Below, one piece after another: positions 26,937-35,438 of a DNA stretch of 53,607 nucleotides. The DNA lies in contig JBAZEP010000009.1 in NCBI GenBank assembly GCA_041653835.1, forward strand, positions 1 to 53,607, read 5' to 3'. Source of the stretch: UBA10183 sp041653835. Lineage in GTDB: Bacteria; Omnitrophota; Gorgyraeia; Gorgyraeales; Gorgyraeaceae. Position numbers and translations under genes: made by a program. Position 1 is the stretch's first letter. The number at the start of each line of letters is the position of its first letter. The notes beneath the pieces were generated by a model that was not told where the DNA came from, did not search any database, and saw only the letters and a list, made by a program, of their open reading frames with translations.

Positions 26937-28438
26937 AGATCGCGCTCGTTTTTAATTCATTTTCATATGTACCGCACGAAGAGAACCTTAAGGTCGTGCA
27001 GAAATTCTTCGGCTTATTCCCGCCTCTGAGCCTGGCATGGGTCGCTTCTATAGCGGAAAGACACGGGCATAACGTCATAATAATAGACGCGCACGCGTTG
27101 GGCCTGACAAAAGAAGAGACTGTGAAAATTTTAAAAGAATTCGATCCTGATATACTGGGATTTACGGTCAATACATATGTGTACCAGGAAACGTTGGCCT
27201 GGATAAAATTCATAAAAAACGCGCTCCGGAAACCGGTAATGGTAGGAGGATATGGGGTAACGCTGTATCCCATGGAAAGTGCCGCGCCGGAAGAAGTGGA
27301 TTTTGGCTTCGTAAAACATGTGCATGAAAGCCTGCCGAAATTCCTGGATGAATTCGAAGGCATGAAAAGATTTTCCGGCATACCGGGTTTGATATACAAA
27401 GATAACGGGAAGATCAGGTTTGTCCCGCCGTCCGACAGCGGCCAGTTTGATTTTAACGAACTGCCTGATCCCGCGCGCCATCTACTGCCCAATGAAATTT
27501 ACGCGTCTTTTCCCACCAAACGTAAGAATTTTACCGCGATGATCACGAGCATGGGGTGCCCGCACAGGTGCATTTTCTGTACTGTCGCGCGCACGGCTTA
27601 TTCTCCCCGTTCTTCCGCCTTGGTACTAAGAGAGATAGAAGAATGTTATTATAAGCACGGGATAAGGGAGATCGATTTTTTCGATTACGAATTTACCGTG
27701 GACCGTAAGAGAGTGATGGAGATTTGCGACGGGATCATCCAGAAAGGCATGGATCTCCATTGGGCATGCAGGACGCGGGTAGATTCCGTAGACAGTGAAT
27801 TGCTGGAGAAAATGAAAAAATCCGGCTGTGACAGGATTTATTACGGCATAGAATCAGGTGTCCAGGAGATCCTGGACACTATACATAAAGATATTACATT
27901 GGAGCAGGTCAGGGAGGCAGTTACGTTAACGAAAAAGACAGGAATGGAGCCGCTCGGTTTCTTTATGATAGGCAGCCCGGGCGAGACAAGGGGAACAATT
28001 AAGAAAACATTGCGCTTCGCGAATTCTTTGAATCTTAATTATGTGCAATTCGGAAGGTTCAACGCTAAGCCGGCCACAGCTATTTACGCGGATCTCATGG
28101 TATCCGCCAAAATGGATTACTGGCGGGACTATATGATGGGCGCCATTGAGCCCAGGCCATTGCCGCGGCCATGGACGAAATTGACGCAGAAAGAGGTGGA
28201 TGAATTCTGCAGGATGGCGTATGTCAAATTCCACTTGCGCCCTTTATTTTTGTTAAAAAGCGCGTTAGCGGTAAAAACAGCGCCTGAACTGGCAAGGAAA
28301 ATGCTGGCTTTTTTTGAAATGCTGTTCTGCCGGCAAAAGGCATTAAAGGAATCCGGGAATTTCGCCGTTTACCGGAGCTATAAGGTAAATAAAATTTTCA
28401 AGCTTTGGCGCAGGATTATACGATCCAGGCCGGAATAA
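26933..28438 (+). CDS. B12-binding domain radical SAM protein
   Basis: A 501-residue enzyme. The N-terminal cobalamin-binding domain (KIALVFNSF, FPPLSLAWVASIAERHGH) is followed by a radical SAM barrel with TSMGCPHRCIFC (C209-x3-C213-x2-C216), YYGIESGVQEIL and IGSPGETRG, then about 130 C-terminal residues that are basic and helical. Start ATG 26933 overlaps the carbamoyltransferase stop (ATGA) and gives the conserved N-terminal strand; an earlier in-frame start would lie wholly within the previous gene. Because it is coupled to the carbamoyltransferase, the two may act on the same intermediate. The substrate is unknown. Confidence 0.87.
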   Translation: MKIALVFNSFSYVPHEENLKVVQKFFGLFPPLSLAWVASIAERHGHNVIIIDAHALGLTKEETVKILKEFDPDILGFTVNTYVYQETLAWIKFIKNALRKPVMVGGYGVTLYPMESAAPEEVDFGFVKHVHESLPKFLDEFEGMKRFSGIPGLIYKDNGKIRFVPPSDSGQFDFNELPDPARHLLPNEIYASFPTKRKNFTAMITSMGCPHRCIFCTVARTAYSPRSSALVLREIEECYYKHGIREIDFFDYEFTVDRKRVMEICDGIIQKGMDLHWACRTRVDSVDSELLEKMKKSGCDRIYYGIESGVQEILDTIHKDITLEQVREAVTLTKKTGMEPLGFFMIGSPGETRGTIKKTLRFANSLNLNYVQFGRFNAKPATAIYADLMVSAKMDYWRDYMMGAIEPRPLPRPWTKLTQKEVDEFCRMAYVKFHLRPLFLLKSALAVKTAPELARKMLAFFEMLFCRQKALKESGNFAVYRSYKVNKIFKLWRRIIRSRPE

Positions 28439-28440
28439 AA

Positions 28441-30507
28441 ATGGAAAGAAAAATATCTGTCATAATCCCTGTTTATAATAATGAGGCTACGTTAAAAACG
28501 TGCCTTGACAGCGTATTCAGCCTTGATTACGGCAATTATGAGGTCATAGTCGTGGATGACGGGTCTTCCGACAGGTCGGCTGGCATAGCCGGGGGCTATC
28601 CGTGCAGGATTATCAGGCTGCCGGAGAATCTGGGCGCGGGATCTGCCCGCGACAGGGGGGTAAAGGCGGCGGCGGGGGATATAGCGGCTTTTATAGACGG
28701 AGATTGCGCGGTGCGTAAAGACTGGCTGCGGAAGATAAATGAAGGCATGACCGTGGATGTTATCGGCATAAGCGGCAGATACGATTTGGCAAAAAATAAA
28801 GATATACTGTCCCGGATATTTTTATCAATTTGGGATCCTATGAATATTTTGTATAAAAAACGCGGGAAAATCATATTTTGCCAGGGCGGCAATTGCGCTT
28901 TTTGGAGATCTATTTTGATGAAAGACAGGCCTAAAAAGGAACTTCTGATCTTCAGGAAAATAGCGGGCGGAGAAGATACGGTAATGTGCAGTGAATTGAA
29001 TAAATACGGGAAAATACTCTATGACCCGGAGATCTCCGTGTCCCATGACAAGATATGCTCGGCAGCGGATATTTTTAAAAAGTCGGTTAAGGCAGGGTAT
29101 ACCGGAATTGCCGTTTCTGCCGTATGCGGCGGATTATTAATGAAAGAACCGTACAGGGTTTATAAATTAGCCAGTTATATATCGGCTTTAACGCTTTTTT
29201 TTGTGTTACCGCTGTACGGCATATTGCCTCTGCCGGTAATTTATTTTACCGCCGCGTGCTATATGATTATCCATACGCCGGTCGCCATAGAGGCGCGCAG
29301 GCAATTATCAACAGGGGTTTTTACGATTTTTTACCCGATAGCGGTATTTCTTGTCAATCTGGCTTATTTTTTAGGCCAGATCAAGAGAATAGCCGAGCTT
29401 TTTTCAAACTTTTTAAAAACGGGCGCCTGGCATATTAAATTCATGATCAACATAATACATCCCGGAAGGCCGTCAAGGCTGTTCTATTTTGTTACAAAAA
29501 AATGCAACGCGAATTGCAAGTTCTGTTTTAACAAGAATAGCTGGCAAATCAGCGCAGGGGACGGAGACATGGAGTTAGGGGAAGTCAGTGCCCTGACAAA
29601 GAGGACCGGTTTTTTGCCGTTTCTCACGGTTACCGGAGGCGAGCCTTTTTTAAGGGAAGATATTTATGAGGTATGCCGTGAATTTTATTTAAACTGTTCT
29701 ACCAAATTTATTACCATCGTGACCAATGGAACGCGCTGCGATTATATCAGCGATGTTACCGAAAGGCTTCTTATCAATTGTCCGGATATCAGATTGACCG
29801 TATTGGTGGCGCTCGATGATATAAATGAAAAACATGATTCAATAAAAGGGATAAAAGGCTGCTATCAAAAGGCATCCATCACGCTGAATAAATTAAAAGG
29901 CTTGAAATTAAAATTTCAAAATTTGACCGTTGGAATCAATACGATGCTTATCGAAGAAAATTCCGGTTCCATAGAGGATATACTGGATAATTTCGGAAGC
30001 AGTTTCCAATATGACCGCCAGTCATTGAACCTGTTAAGGGAACCGGCCTGCACAAGCAATGAACCAGGATTTATCAAACTGGAAGAATACTTCGGTATGA
30101 TCAGCAAGGCTAATGAAAGATTTTTCAGGACAGATCCGGTTTTTCGGGGTAGAATGAATGAAATATTCATGAGATATTGCTGTGAGAAAACGCTAAAGGA
30201 ATTCAAGCTCAAAAAAGGCGCCTGCTCCGCAGCCAGGAAATTCTTTGTAATAGGGAATTCCGGCGATATTTTCCCGTGCGAACTTCTGGCTGGTCCGCTC
30301 GGTAATATACGCGAAGAAGGATATGATATAAACAGGCTTTTTTACGGCGAAAGGGCCCGTAAGGCGAGGGCGGATATACGCCATAAGCATTGTTATTGCC
30401 AATGGCCATGCGCTGTTACCAATAACGCATTGTTTGATATCGGGACATATATAGATATCTTCAGGGGAGTTATCCTGGGCGGCATGCGGGATCGATTGAG
30501 GAGTTGA
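28441..30507 (+). CDS. GT2 glycosyltransferase fused through membrane helices to a radical SAM/SPASM domain
   Basis: A 688-residue fusion. Residues 1-230 are a GT2 domain: SVIIPVYNNE, VVDDGSSD (38-45), AFIDGDC and a W-rich/GGED acceptor motif. Residues 240-325 contain about three hydrophobic helices, as in membrane-anchored GT2 enzymes. From residue 345 a radical SAM domain begins: FYFVTKKCNANCKFC with C355-x3-C359-x2-C362 and TVTGGEPFLRED, and it ends with SPASM-like cysteines (KGACSAARKFF, FPCELLAG, HCYCQWPC). The reading frame is uninterrupted, so this is one polypeptide. Start ATG 28441 lies two bases after the preceding stop. Glycosyl transfer and radical modification seem to be tethered at the membrane; the order of action is inference. 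Confidence 0.87.
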   Translation: MERKISVIIPVYNNEATLKTCLDSVFSLDYGNYEVIVVDDGSSDRSAGIAGGYPCRIIRLPENLGAGSARDRGVKAAAGDIAAFIDGDCAVRKDWLRKINEGMTVDVIGISGRYDLAKNKDILSRIFLSIWDPMNILYKKRGKIIFCQGGNCAFWRSILMKDRPKKELLIFRKIAGGEDTVMCSELNKYGKILYDPEISVSHDKICSAADIFKKSVKAGYTGIAVSAVCGGLLMKEPYRVYKLASYISALTLFFVLPLYGILPLPVIYFTAACYMIIHTPVAIEARRQLSTGVFTIFYPIAVFLVNLAYFLGQIKRIAELFSNFLKTGAWHIKFMINIIHPGRPSRLFYFVTKKCNANCKFCFNKNSWQISAGDGDMELGEVSALTKRTGFLPFLTVTGGEPFLREDIYEVCREFYLNCSTKFITIVTNGTRCDYISDVTERLLINCPDIRLTVLVALDDINEKHDSIKGIKGCYQKASITLNKLKGLKLKFQNLTVGINTMLIEENSGSIEDILDNFGSSFQYDRQSLNLLREPACTSNEPGFIKLEEYFGMISKANERFFRTDPVFRGRMNEIFMRYCCEKTLKEFKLKKGACSAARKFFVIGNSGDIFPCELLAGPLGNIREEGYDINRLFYGERARKARADIRHKHCYCQWPCAVTNNALFDIGTYIDIFRGVILGGMRDRLRS

Positions 30508-30512
30508 TTATC

Positions 30513-31328
30513 TTGCGCATAGTTTGGGACATACATTATAAATGTAATTACAGGTGCCCCTATTGCTGGTTTGAGAATGACCTTAACGCGCGCCGTTTTA
30601 AGCCCAGGCCTGTCTCTGTCCGTGAGTGGGTTGAACGCTGGGATTATATTTATGATAAATACGGCCCGGCGCATATAGAGATTACGGGGGGAGAGCCGTT
30701 TATTTACGATAATTTTATAAATTTGATAGGAGAGATATCGCGGCGGCACACTATCAGGATCACGACAAATCTGTCATTCGATATAAAAAGGTTTATTTCA
30801 GAAATTAACCCTGGAGTCGTTAAGATTATTTCCAGTTTTCATCCTTCATTTGCCGAAGAAGACGTTTTTTTGAAAAAAGCCGCGGTACTGAAAGAAAAAG
30901 GATATGCCGACACCGTTATATACGTAGCTTATCCTCCCCAGCTCAGGCTCGTGGATTATTATAAAAATAAATTTGAGGGCAAGGGGATAGTTTTTTCCGT
31001 GACGCCGTTTTGCGGTATATTTAACGGGCTCAACTATCCGGGTGCTTACACAGACGACGAGAAAAAAATGCTGGCCATATATATAGGCGAAGATAAAAAC
31101 AGGTTAAAATATACCCTGAATAGTGAGAGCCCTAAAGGAAAACTCTGCGGCGCAGGGCAAAGATCAGCCCTTTTGTTCGAGGACGGTAAATTAGCCCGCT
31201 GCGGGCCTTTAAAGGCAAAACCTTTCGCGAACCTGTTCGACCGGGATTTTGAATTCTTAGACGGTCCTAAGCCATGCGAGGCCGATTTTTGCCCGTGTGA
31301 CGATATGAAAGCCCTCGAGGAAGCTTAA
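30513..31328 (+). CDS. Short radical SAM protein, local paralogue family (dispersed copy)
   Basis: A 271-residue member of the same family as 14918, 15753 and 16618, placed 13 kb downstream. It opens with VWDIHYKCNYRCPYCWF (C11-x3-C15-x2-C18), then TGGEPF, TTNLSFD, YVAYPPQLRLVDYY, and ends with KLCGAGQ, LARCGPL and CEADFCPCDD. TTG 30513 is preferred over TTG 30504 because GAGGAG at 30498-30503 stands nine bases before it and none before the other. Its stop shares a base with the next start (TAATG). The proximity of the cluster motif to the N-terminus (residue 11) is typical of this group. The reaction is unknown. Confidence 0.86.
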   Translation: MRIVWDIHYKCNYRCPYCWFENDLNARRFKPRPVSVREWVERWDYIYDKYGPAHIEITGGEPFIYDNFINLIGEISRRHTIRITTNLSFDIKRFISEINPGVVKIISSFHPSFAEEDVFLKKAAVLKEKGYADTVIYVAYPPQLRLVDYYKNKFEGKGIVFSVTPFCGIFNGLNYPGAYTDDEKKMLAIYIGEDKNRLKYTLNSESPKGKLCGAGQRSALLFEDGKLARCGPLKAKPFANLFDRDFEFLDGPKPCEADFCPCDDMKALEEA

Positions 31329-32386
31329 TGAAAAAAATTTTTAAGACCATCGGCAAGATTTTTGTTATCCTGAATAAAACAGAGGAAGGACGCATCCGCC
31401 AGCGGGTTTTACTGGTTGACGGCAAGTCTTTATTACCTAACAACTTCGCCCTTATCATAAAAGGAGTGAAGGAAAAATTCAGGAACGCAGACCTTGTTAT
31501 CCTGGCATTTGAAGATAAGGAGGATTTTCTCAGGGAAAACTTCCCCGGCGCCGATATAATTGTACCGGGGGATAACGGCAGGTACAGGCTGGCGATAAAA
31601 TTATTTTCGTTATTGAGGCGCAGGTATGCCTATATTATTTTATCGTCCCTTGATATTTCCCTGGTTTTTATAAGCGTATTTTTCGGAAGACGCCAGGTGC
31701 TCCTATTTAACAGGTGGTTTGAATGGTACCGCGTAAGGCGTAAGACTCTCATGGATATAATCTTAAGGGCCCAAAGCGCCGATAAAAACCACAGGAAAAC
31801 CAACCGCGGGTTAAAGGATGTCATAAAATCCGCTGGAAGGGCTTTTATAATTTTATCTAACCTGCGCGAGGGAGATACAAGGACGCGTGTGCTGGTCGCG
31901 GATGACGGCCGCGGCGAATTAGGCTATATAACCACGGCTGTAAAGAAGGCGAAGGCAAATTTCATAAATCCGGACATAAGCGTGATAACCTTTCCCGGGA
32001 GGGAGCATTATTTTACGGCTATTGTCCCGGCGGAACGGATAATTACCGTAAACTATCCTGAAAGGAAATTCAGCCTGGCTGCGCAGATATATAGCGCGAG
32101 AAAGGCGGGGTTCAGCCGTATAGTACTTACTAATCTGGATATCGCGCCTATATCGATATGTCTCTTATTTATGAGAGGGGAAATTTTTTTATATAACAAG
32201 TGGCATGAATGGTGGACGTTGGGTTTCAGGAGTATTTACGGCTATCTCAGGGCAGTGCCGCGTTTTTTATACAGCATATTTATTTTCACATATTTATTGA
32301 CCGTCTGCGTGTACATATTATTAAAAACGGCTTTAAGGCTGTTTTCAGGTTCGGTTTACAACAGGAGGAAGGCAAGTGAGCGATAA
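31328..32386 (+). CDS. Unknown protein with an internal tandem duplication and C-terminal membrane segment
   Basis: A 352-residue protein I do not recognise. It consists of two repeats of about 145 residues. Residues 4-30 (GKIFVILNKTEEGRIRQRV) match 164-188 (GRAFIILSNLREGDTRTRV), each leading into a Rossmann-like strand ending DDG or VDG. Both repeats end with a shared signature: SSLDI...FNRWFEW (106-133) and TNLDI...YNKWHEW (268-295). A hydrophobic segment lies at 315-333 and the tail is basic. Alternating strand/helix pattern and phrases such as YAYIILSSLDI recall the N-terminal half of GT9/GT-B enzymes, but neither repeat shows a nucleotide-sugar-binding half. It is sandwiched between two radical SAM genes and upstream of a GT9 gene. 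It may be a substrate carrier, scaffold or cryptic transferase; no function is assigned. Confidence 0.8.
   Translation: MKKIFKTIGKIFVILNKTEEGRIRQRVLLVDGKSLLPNNFALIIKGVKEKFRNADLVILAFEDKEDFLRENFPGADIIVPGDNGRYRLAIKLFSLLRRRYAYIILSSLDISLVFISVFFGRRQVLLFNRWFEWYRVRRKTLMDIILRAQSADKNHRKTNRGLKDVIKSAGRAFIILSNLREGDTRTRVLVADDGRGELGYITTAVKKAKANFINPDISVITFPGREHYFTAIVPAERIITVNYPERKFSLAAQIYSARKAGFSRIVLTNLDIAPISICLLFMRGEIFLYNKWHEWWTLGFRSIYGYLRAVPRFLYSIFIFTYLLTVCVYILLKTALRLFSGSVYNRRKASER
32363..32368 (+). promoter_or_regulatory. Ribosome binding site fixing a GTG start
   Basis: AGGAGG stands seven bases before GTG 32376, inside the end of the previous gene. It supports that GTG as the start of the SPASM radical SAM gene. 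Confidence 0.7.
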
Positions 32387-33455
32387 GGTTTCATCCGGTT
32401 TTGACGTAAGGCAGTTCAGCTCGGATAAGATTTTGAAGCACCTGGACAGGGTTAATGCGTGGTTAAAGGGCGGGAACCCCTTTCCCGTTACCGTGGAACT
32501 TGACATGACCAACGCCTGCAATCACAGGTGTCCTGAGTGTTCGGGATGGTATTTTCAAAATAAAGGCGGTGATTCGCTGCCCCTGGGTTTGGCTGAGGAT
32601 ATAATAAGGCAGATCGCGAAAGCCGGGATACGAGGCATTATTTTTACGGGCGGCGGCGATCCGCTTTGCCACCCGGGCATAAAACATGCCGTAAAGCTGG
32701 CGCATGGGCTGGGCCTTGATATAGGCTTTATCACGAACGGATCCCTGCTGAACAGGGAAATATCCGCGCTTTTATTGAGATCCTGCAGGTGGATCAGGAT
32801 ATCGCTGGACGCGGCATCGTCAGGGACTTTCAGGAAAATACATGGCATGGACGGGGATGTTTTTGATAAACTGCTGGATAATATAAAAATGCTGGTCAGG
32901 ATCAAAAAGGATATCAAAAGCAGGGCCGTCATAGGCATAGGATACCTTACATCGATACATACAAAGAAGGAGATGACTGCCGCAGCTGTCCTTTGCGGAA
33001 AAATGGGGGTTGATTATCTCCAGTTCAGGCCGCTCCAGGTACATAATAACGGCAGATTCGAATATCACAGGGCAGCCGGTATAGAAAAAGAGATATTGAA
33101 ATGCCTTAGTTATTCAAGACCCGGATACGATATCCTGTATTCAAAGCATAAATACGATATGATGAAAGAAAAGGATTTCGGCAGGAATTACGGAAAATGC
33201 TACGGACAGCAGTTCGCGGCTGTCATCGCGGCGGACGCGAAGATGTATATCTGCTGCCATATGCGCGGCTACGCCAAATACTGCATAGGGAATCTTAAAA
33301 AAGATCCGCTTGAAAAGATATGGAACTCCGGGAGGAGAAAAAAAGTAATAGAGAATATAAATTTCAGGGATTGTGTCCCGTTGTGCCGCGATAACACGTT
33401 TAACCAGATACTCTGGAACATAAAACAACCGAGGGAACACATTAATTTTTTGTAA
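32376..33455 (+). CDS. Radical SAM protein with SPASM domain
   Basis: A 359-residue enzyme with radical SAM motif MTNACNHRCPEC (C48-x3-C52-x2-C55), FTGGGDPL in the SAM-binding position, RISLDAA, and a C-terminal SPASM domain with GKCYGQQ, ICCHMRGYAKYC, IWNSGRRKK and FRDCVPLC. SPASM enzymes use auxiliary clusters and act on peptides, sugars (2-deoxy-scyllo-inosamine dehydrogenase type) or cofactors. The start is GTG 32376 with a strong AGGAGG seven bases upstream; it overlaps the previous gene by 11 bases. Unlike other SPASM modules here it is not fused. It is followed two bases later by the GT9 gene, so a sugar substrate is plausible but inferred. Confidence 0.87.
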   Translation: MSDKVSSGFDVRQFSSDKILKHLDRVNAWLKGGNPFPVTVELDMTNACNHRCPECSGWYFQNKGGDSLPLGLAEDIIRQIAKAGIRGIIFTGGGDPLCHPGIKHAVKLAHGLGLDIGFITNGSLLNREISALLLRSCRWIRISLDAASSGTFRKIHGMDGDVFDKLLDNIKMLVRIKKDIKSRAVIGIGYLTSIHTKKEMTAAAVLCGKMGVDYLQFRPLQVHNNGRFEYHRAAGIEKEILKCLSYSRPGYDILYSKHKYDMMKEKDFGRNYGKCYGQQFAAVIAADAKMYICCHMRGYAKYCIGNLKKDPLEKIWNSGRRKKVIENINFRDCVPLCRDNTFNQILWNIKQPREHINFL

Positions 33456-33457
33456 AT

Positions 33458-34495
33458 ATGCCGCAGAAGATATTAATTATCAAACTTGGTTCTTCGGGAG
33501 ATGTATTGAGGACTACCAGCATTCTTTCGGGATTAAAGAATAAATATCCGGACAGCCTGGTAACATGGCTGGTAAACGGGAACAGTAAAGAACTCCTGGA
33601 AGGCAATCCCAATATAGATAAGATCGTGGTGCATAACGATGATGCCGTTAATCTATTGTCGCAAGAAAAGTTTGATATAGTCTTATCGCTGGATAAAGCG
33701 ACGGAAGGTACAAGGCTCGCGTCTAGTGTCAGCGCGGAAGAAAAATACGGATTTGGTATTGATGAAAAAGGGGGACTGCGCCCTCTTAACGAACTTGCCG
33801 AATACTCTTACCGCCTTGGCATGGACGATGACTTAAAATTTTTCAAAAACAGGAAAACTTATCAGGAACTGACCTATGAAATGTCAGGGCTTAATTACAG
33901 GAAAAACGCTTATGAGCTTATCCTCGGAAGCGGAAATTTTGATTTCGCGGATAATTTTTTCAAAGTGAACGGCCTGAATGGTAATCAGCGGGTTATAGGG
34001 GTAAATACGGGGGCGGGGAGCGTATTCGCCAATAAGTACCTGAAAAAAGAAAGAATAATAGAATTGATAAGATTGTTGAAGAAAGAGATGGGCGCCAAAA
34101 TACTGCTTCTGGGCGGCCCCTCCGAAAAAGACATAAACGGATATGTGATGAAGGGCATCGGGAATGACGCGATAGACGGCGGATGCGAAAATAGCGTAAA
34201 AGACTTTGCCGCGCTTATCAACAGGTGTTCCGCGGTAATAGCGGCGGATACCCTTGCCATGCATATAGCCATCGCGCTCAAAAAGCCTGTTGTGGCGCTT
34301 TTCGGGCCTACATGCAGCCGGGAGATAGACCTATACGGCCGCGGACAAAAAATAGTCACAACGGCCGGATGTGCTCCCTGTTACAAAAATAAATGCAATA
34401 AAAAAGTTACCTGCATGGATAAAATAGATTTGAACGAAATAGTAAGAGCCGTCCAGGCGTGTGTAATGTTACAAACTGACACTGTCAGTTTGTAA
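33458..34495 (+). CDS. GT9 family glycosyltransferase (ADP-heptose:LPS heptosyltransferase-like)
   Basis: A 345-residue GT-B protein with family features: N-terminal KILIIKLGSSGDVLRTTSIL, the VIGVNTGAGS segment near residue 180, LLGGPSEKD, a CSAVIAADTLAMHIAIALKKP donor-site region and LFGPT. GT9 enzymes add heptose or related sugars to lipopolysaccharide core-like acceptors in the cytoplasm. A cysteine-rich stretch near the end (CAPCYKNKCNKKVTC) is common in this family. The last ten codons and the stop lie in a 37-base palindrome (34464-34500), so the natural C-terminus may have been replaced by element sequence. A nearby GT2 gene follows 18 bases after the stop. Confidence 0.9.
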   Translation: MPQKILIIKLGSSGDVLRTTSILSGLKNKYPDSLVTWLVNGNSKELLEGNPNIDKIVVHNDDAVNLLSQEKFDIVLSLDKATEGTRLASSVSAEEKYGFGIDEKGGLRPLNELAEYSYRLGMDDDLKFFKNRKTYQELTYEMSGLNYRKNAYELILGSGNFDFADNFFKVNGLNGNQRVIGVNTGAGSVFANKYLKKERIIELIRLLKKEMGAKILLLGGPSEKDINGYVMKGIGNDAIDGGCENSVKDFAALINRCSAVIAADTLAMHIAIALKKPVVALFGPTCSREIDLYGRGQKIVTTAGCAPCYKNKCNKKVTCMDKIDLNEIVRAVQACVMLQTDTVSL

Positions 34496-34500
34496 CATTA
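34464..34500. repeat. 37-base perfect palindrome spanning the GT9 stop codon
   Basis: The left arm TAATGTTACAAACTGACA (34464-34481) and right arm TGTCAGTTTGTAACATTA (34483-34500) are exact reverse complements around a single C at 34482. As RNA it gives a 17-bp stem with a three-base loop. No T-run follows; instead GGGGGA, the ribosome binding site of the next gene, comes directly after it. The element overlaps the final codons and TAA of the GT9 gene. It might be a mobile palindromic repeat, a protein-binding operator, or a hairpin that shields transcript ends or modulates translation of the gene at 34514. No second copy was noticed in the window. Confidence 0.85.
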
Positions 34501-34513
34501 GGGGGAAGATTAT

Positions 34514-35431
34514 ATGGGAAATATTGATGTTTCGGTGGTTATTCCGGTGAAGAATGGGGAGAGATACCTGGATTCAGCGTTAAAAGCGGTATTTTCACAG
34601 AAAACCAATTTCAGGTTCGAGGTTATTATAGTAGATTCGGGCTCCACGGACAGGACGGGGGATATTATAAAGAAATACCCGGCAGTGAAGCTTCATAAAG
34701 TAAATGAAAGGGATTTTAACCACGGCCTTACGCGTAATTTCGGAATATCGAACGCCGGCGGCAGGTATGTGATATTGATGACGCAAGACGCTGTTCCTTG
34801 CGGGAAGAACTGGATGGATGCCTTGATAGGAGATATTGAGCGGGATAGTTGTGTAGCAGGCGTTTATTCGCGGCAGATCCCGCATCCGGGCGCCAAGGCA
34901 TTCGGCCGGCTTAAAACAAGTATGTTTTTCGCTTCGGGGGAAGAAAAAAGAATCAGCCATATAGATAATCTGGAAAGGTATAATGGATTGCCTCCCCAGG
35001 AAAAGCGCCGTTTTTGCAGTTTTGACAACGTGTCATCCTGCATAAGAAAATCCGTATGGGAGGCTTTCAAATTTTCAAATTCTGATTTCGGGGAGGATAT
35101 AGAATGGGCGAAACGCGTCCTGGAGGCGGGATATAAAATAGTATACGAACCTGATTCGGCAGTTTATCATTCCCACGATTATTCCATAGCGGAATGGTAT
35201 AAAAGGAACCGCGAGGATTGCGGTAAACTTTACTCTCTGTTCGGGCTTAACGAGGTCAGCACGGGTTATAAAGTATTGCCGTTTATTTTTATTTATATGT
35301 TCCTGGATTTTTGCGGCTTAGTAAGATTATATAAATATACAAAAGATATCAAGACAGTACTCTCAGTTGTGCCGCTTATCCCGGTTTACGCGTTCGCCGG
35401 GGCATTCGGGCGGTATATGGGGACGAGGTAG
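34514..35431 (+). CDS. GT2 glycosyltransferase, rhamnosyltransferase-like
   Basis: A 305-residue protein with a GT-A domain: SVVIPVKNGERYL, IIVDSGSTDRTGDI, FNHGLTRNFGIS and the MTQDAVP metal site. The HG.TRN.G...TQDA combination is typical of rhamnosyltransferases of O-antigen clusters. It continues with an acceptor-side SFDNVSSCIRKSVW...FGEDIEWAKR region, followed by a hydrophobic stretch near the end (KVLPFIFIYMFLDF) that may bring it to the membrane. A GGGGGA ribosome binding site lies immediately after the palindrome, about eight bases before the ATG. The donor sugar is not certain. Confidence 0.86.
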   Translation: MGNIDVSVVIPVKNGERYLDSALKAVFSQKTNFRFEVIIVDSGSTDRTGDIIKKYPAVKLHKVNERDFNHGLTRNFGISNAGGRYVILMTQDAVPCGKNWMDALIGDIERDSCVAGVYSRQIPHPGAKAFGRLKTSMFFASGEEKRISHIDNLERYNGLPPQEKRRFCSFDNVSSCIRKSVWEAFKFSNSDFGEDIEWAKRVLEAGYKIVYEPDSAVYHSHDYSIAEWYKRNREDCGKLYSLFGLNEVSTGYKVLPFIFIYMFLDFCGLVRLYKYTKDIKTVLSVVPLIPVYAFAGAFGRYMGTR

Positions 35432-35438
35432 ATCTGCC

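Noticed and set aside
34464..34500. The 37-base palindrome as an intrinsic terminator
   Set aside because: No T-run follows it; a ribosome binding site and the next co-directional gene come directly after.
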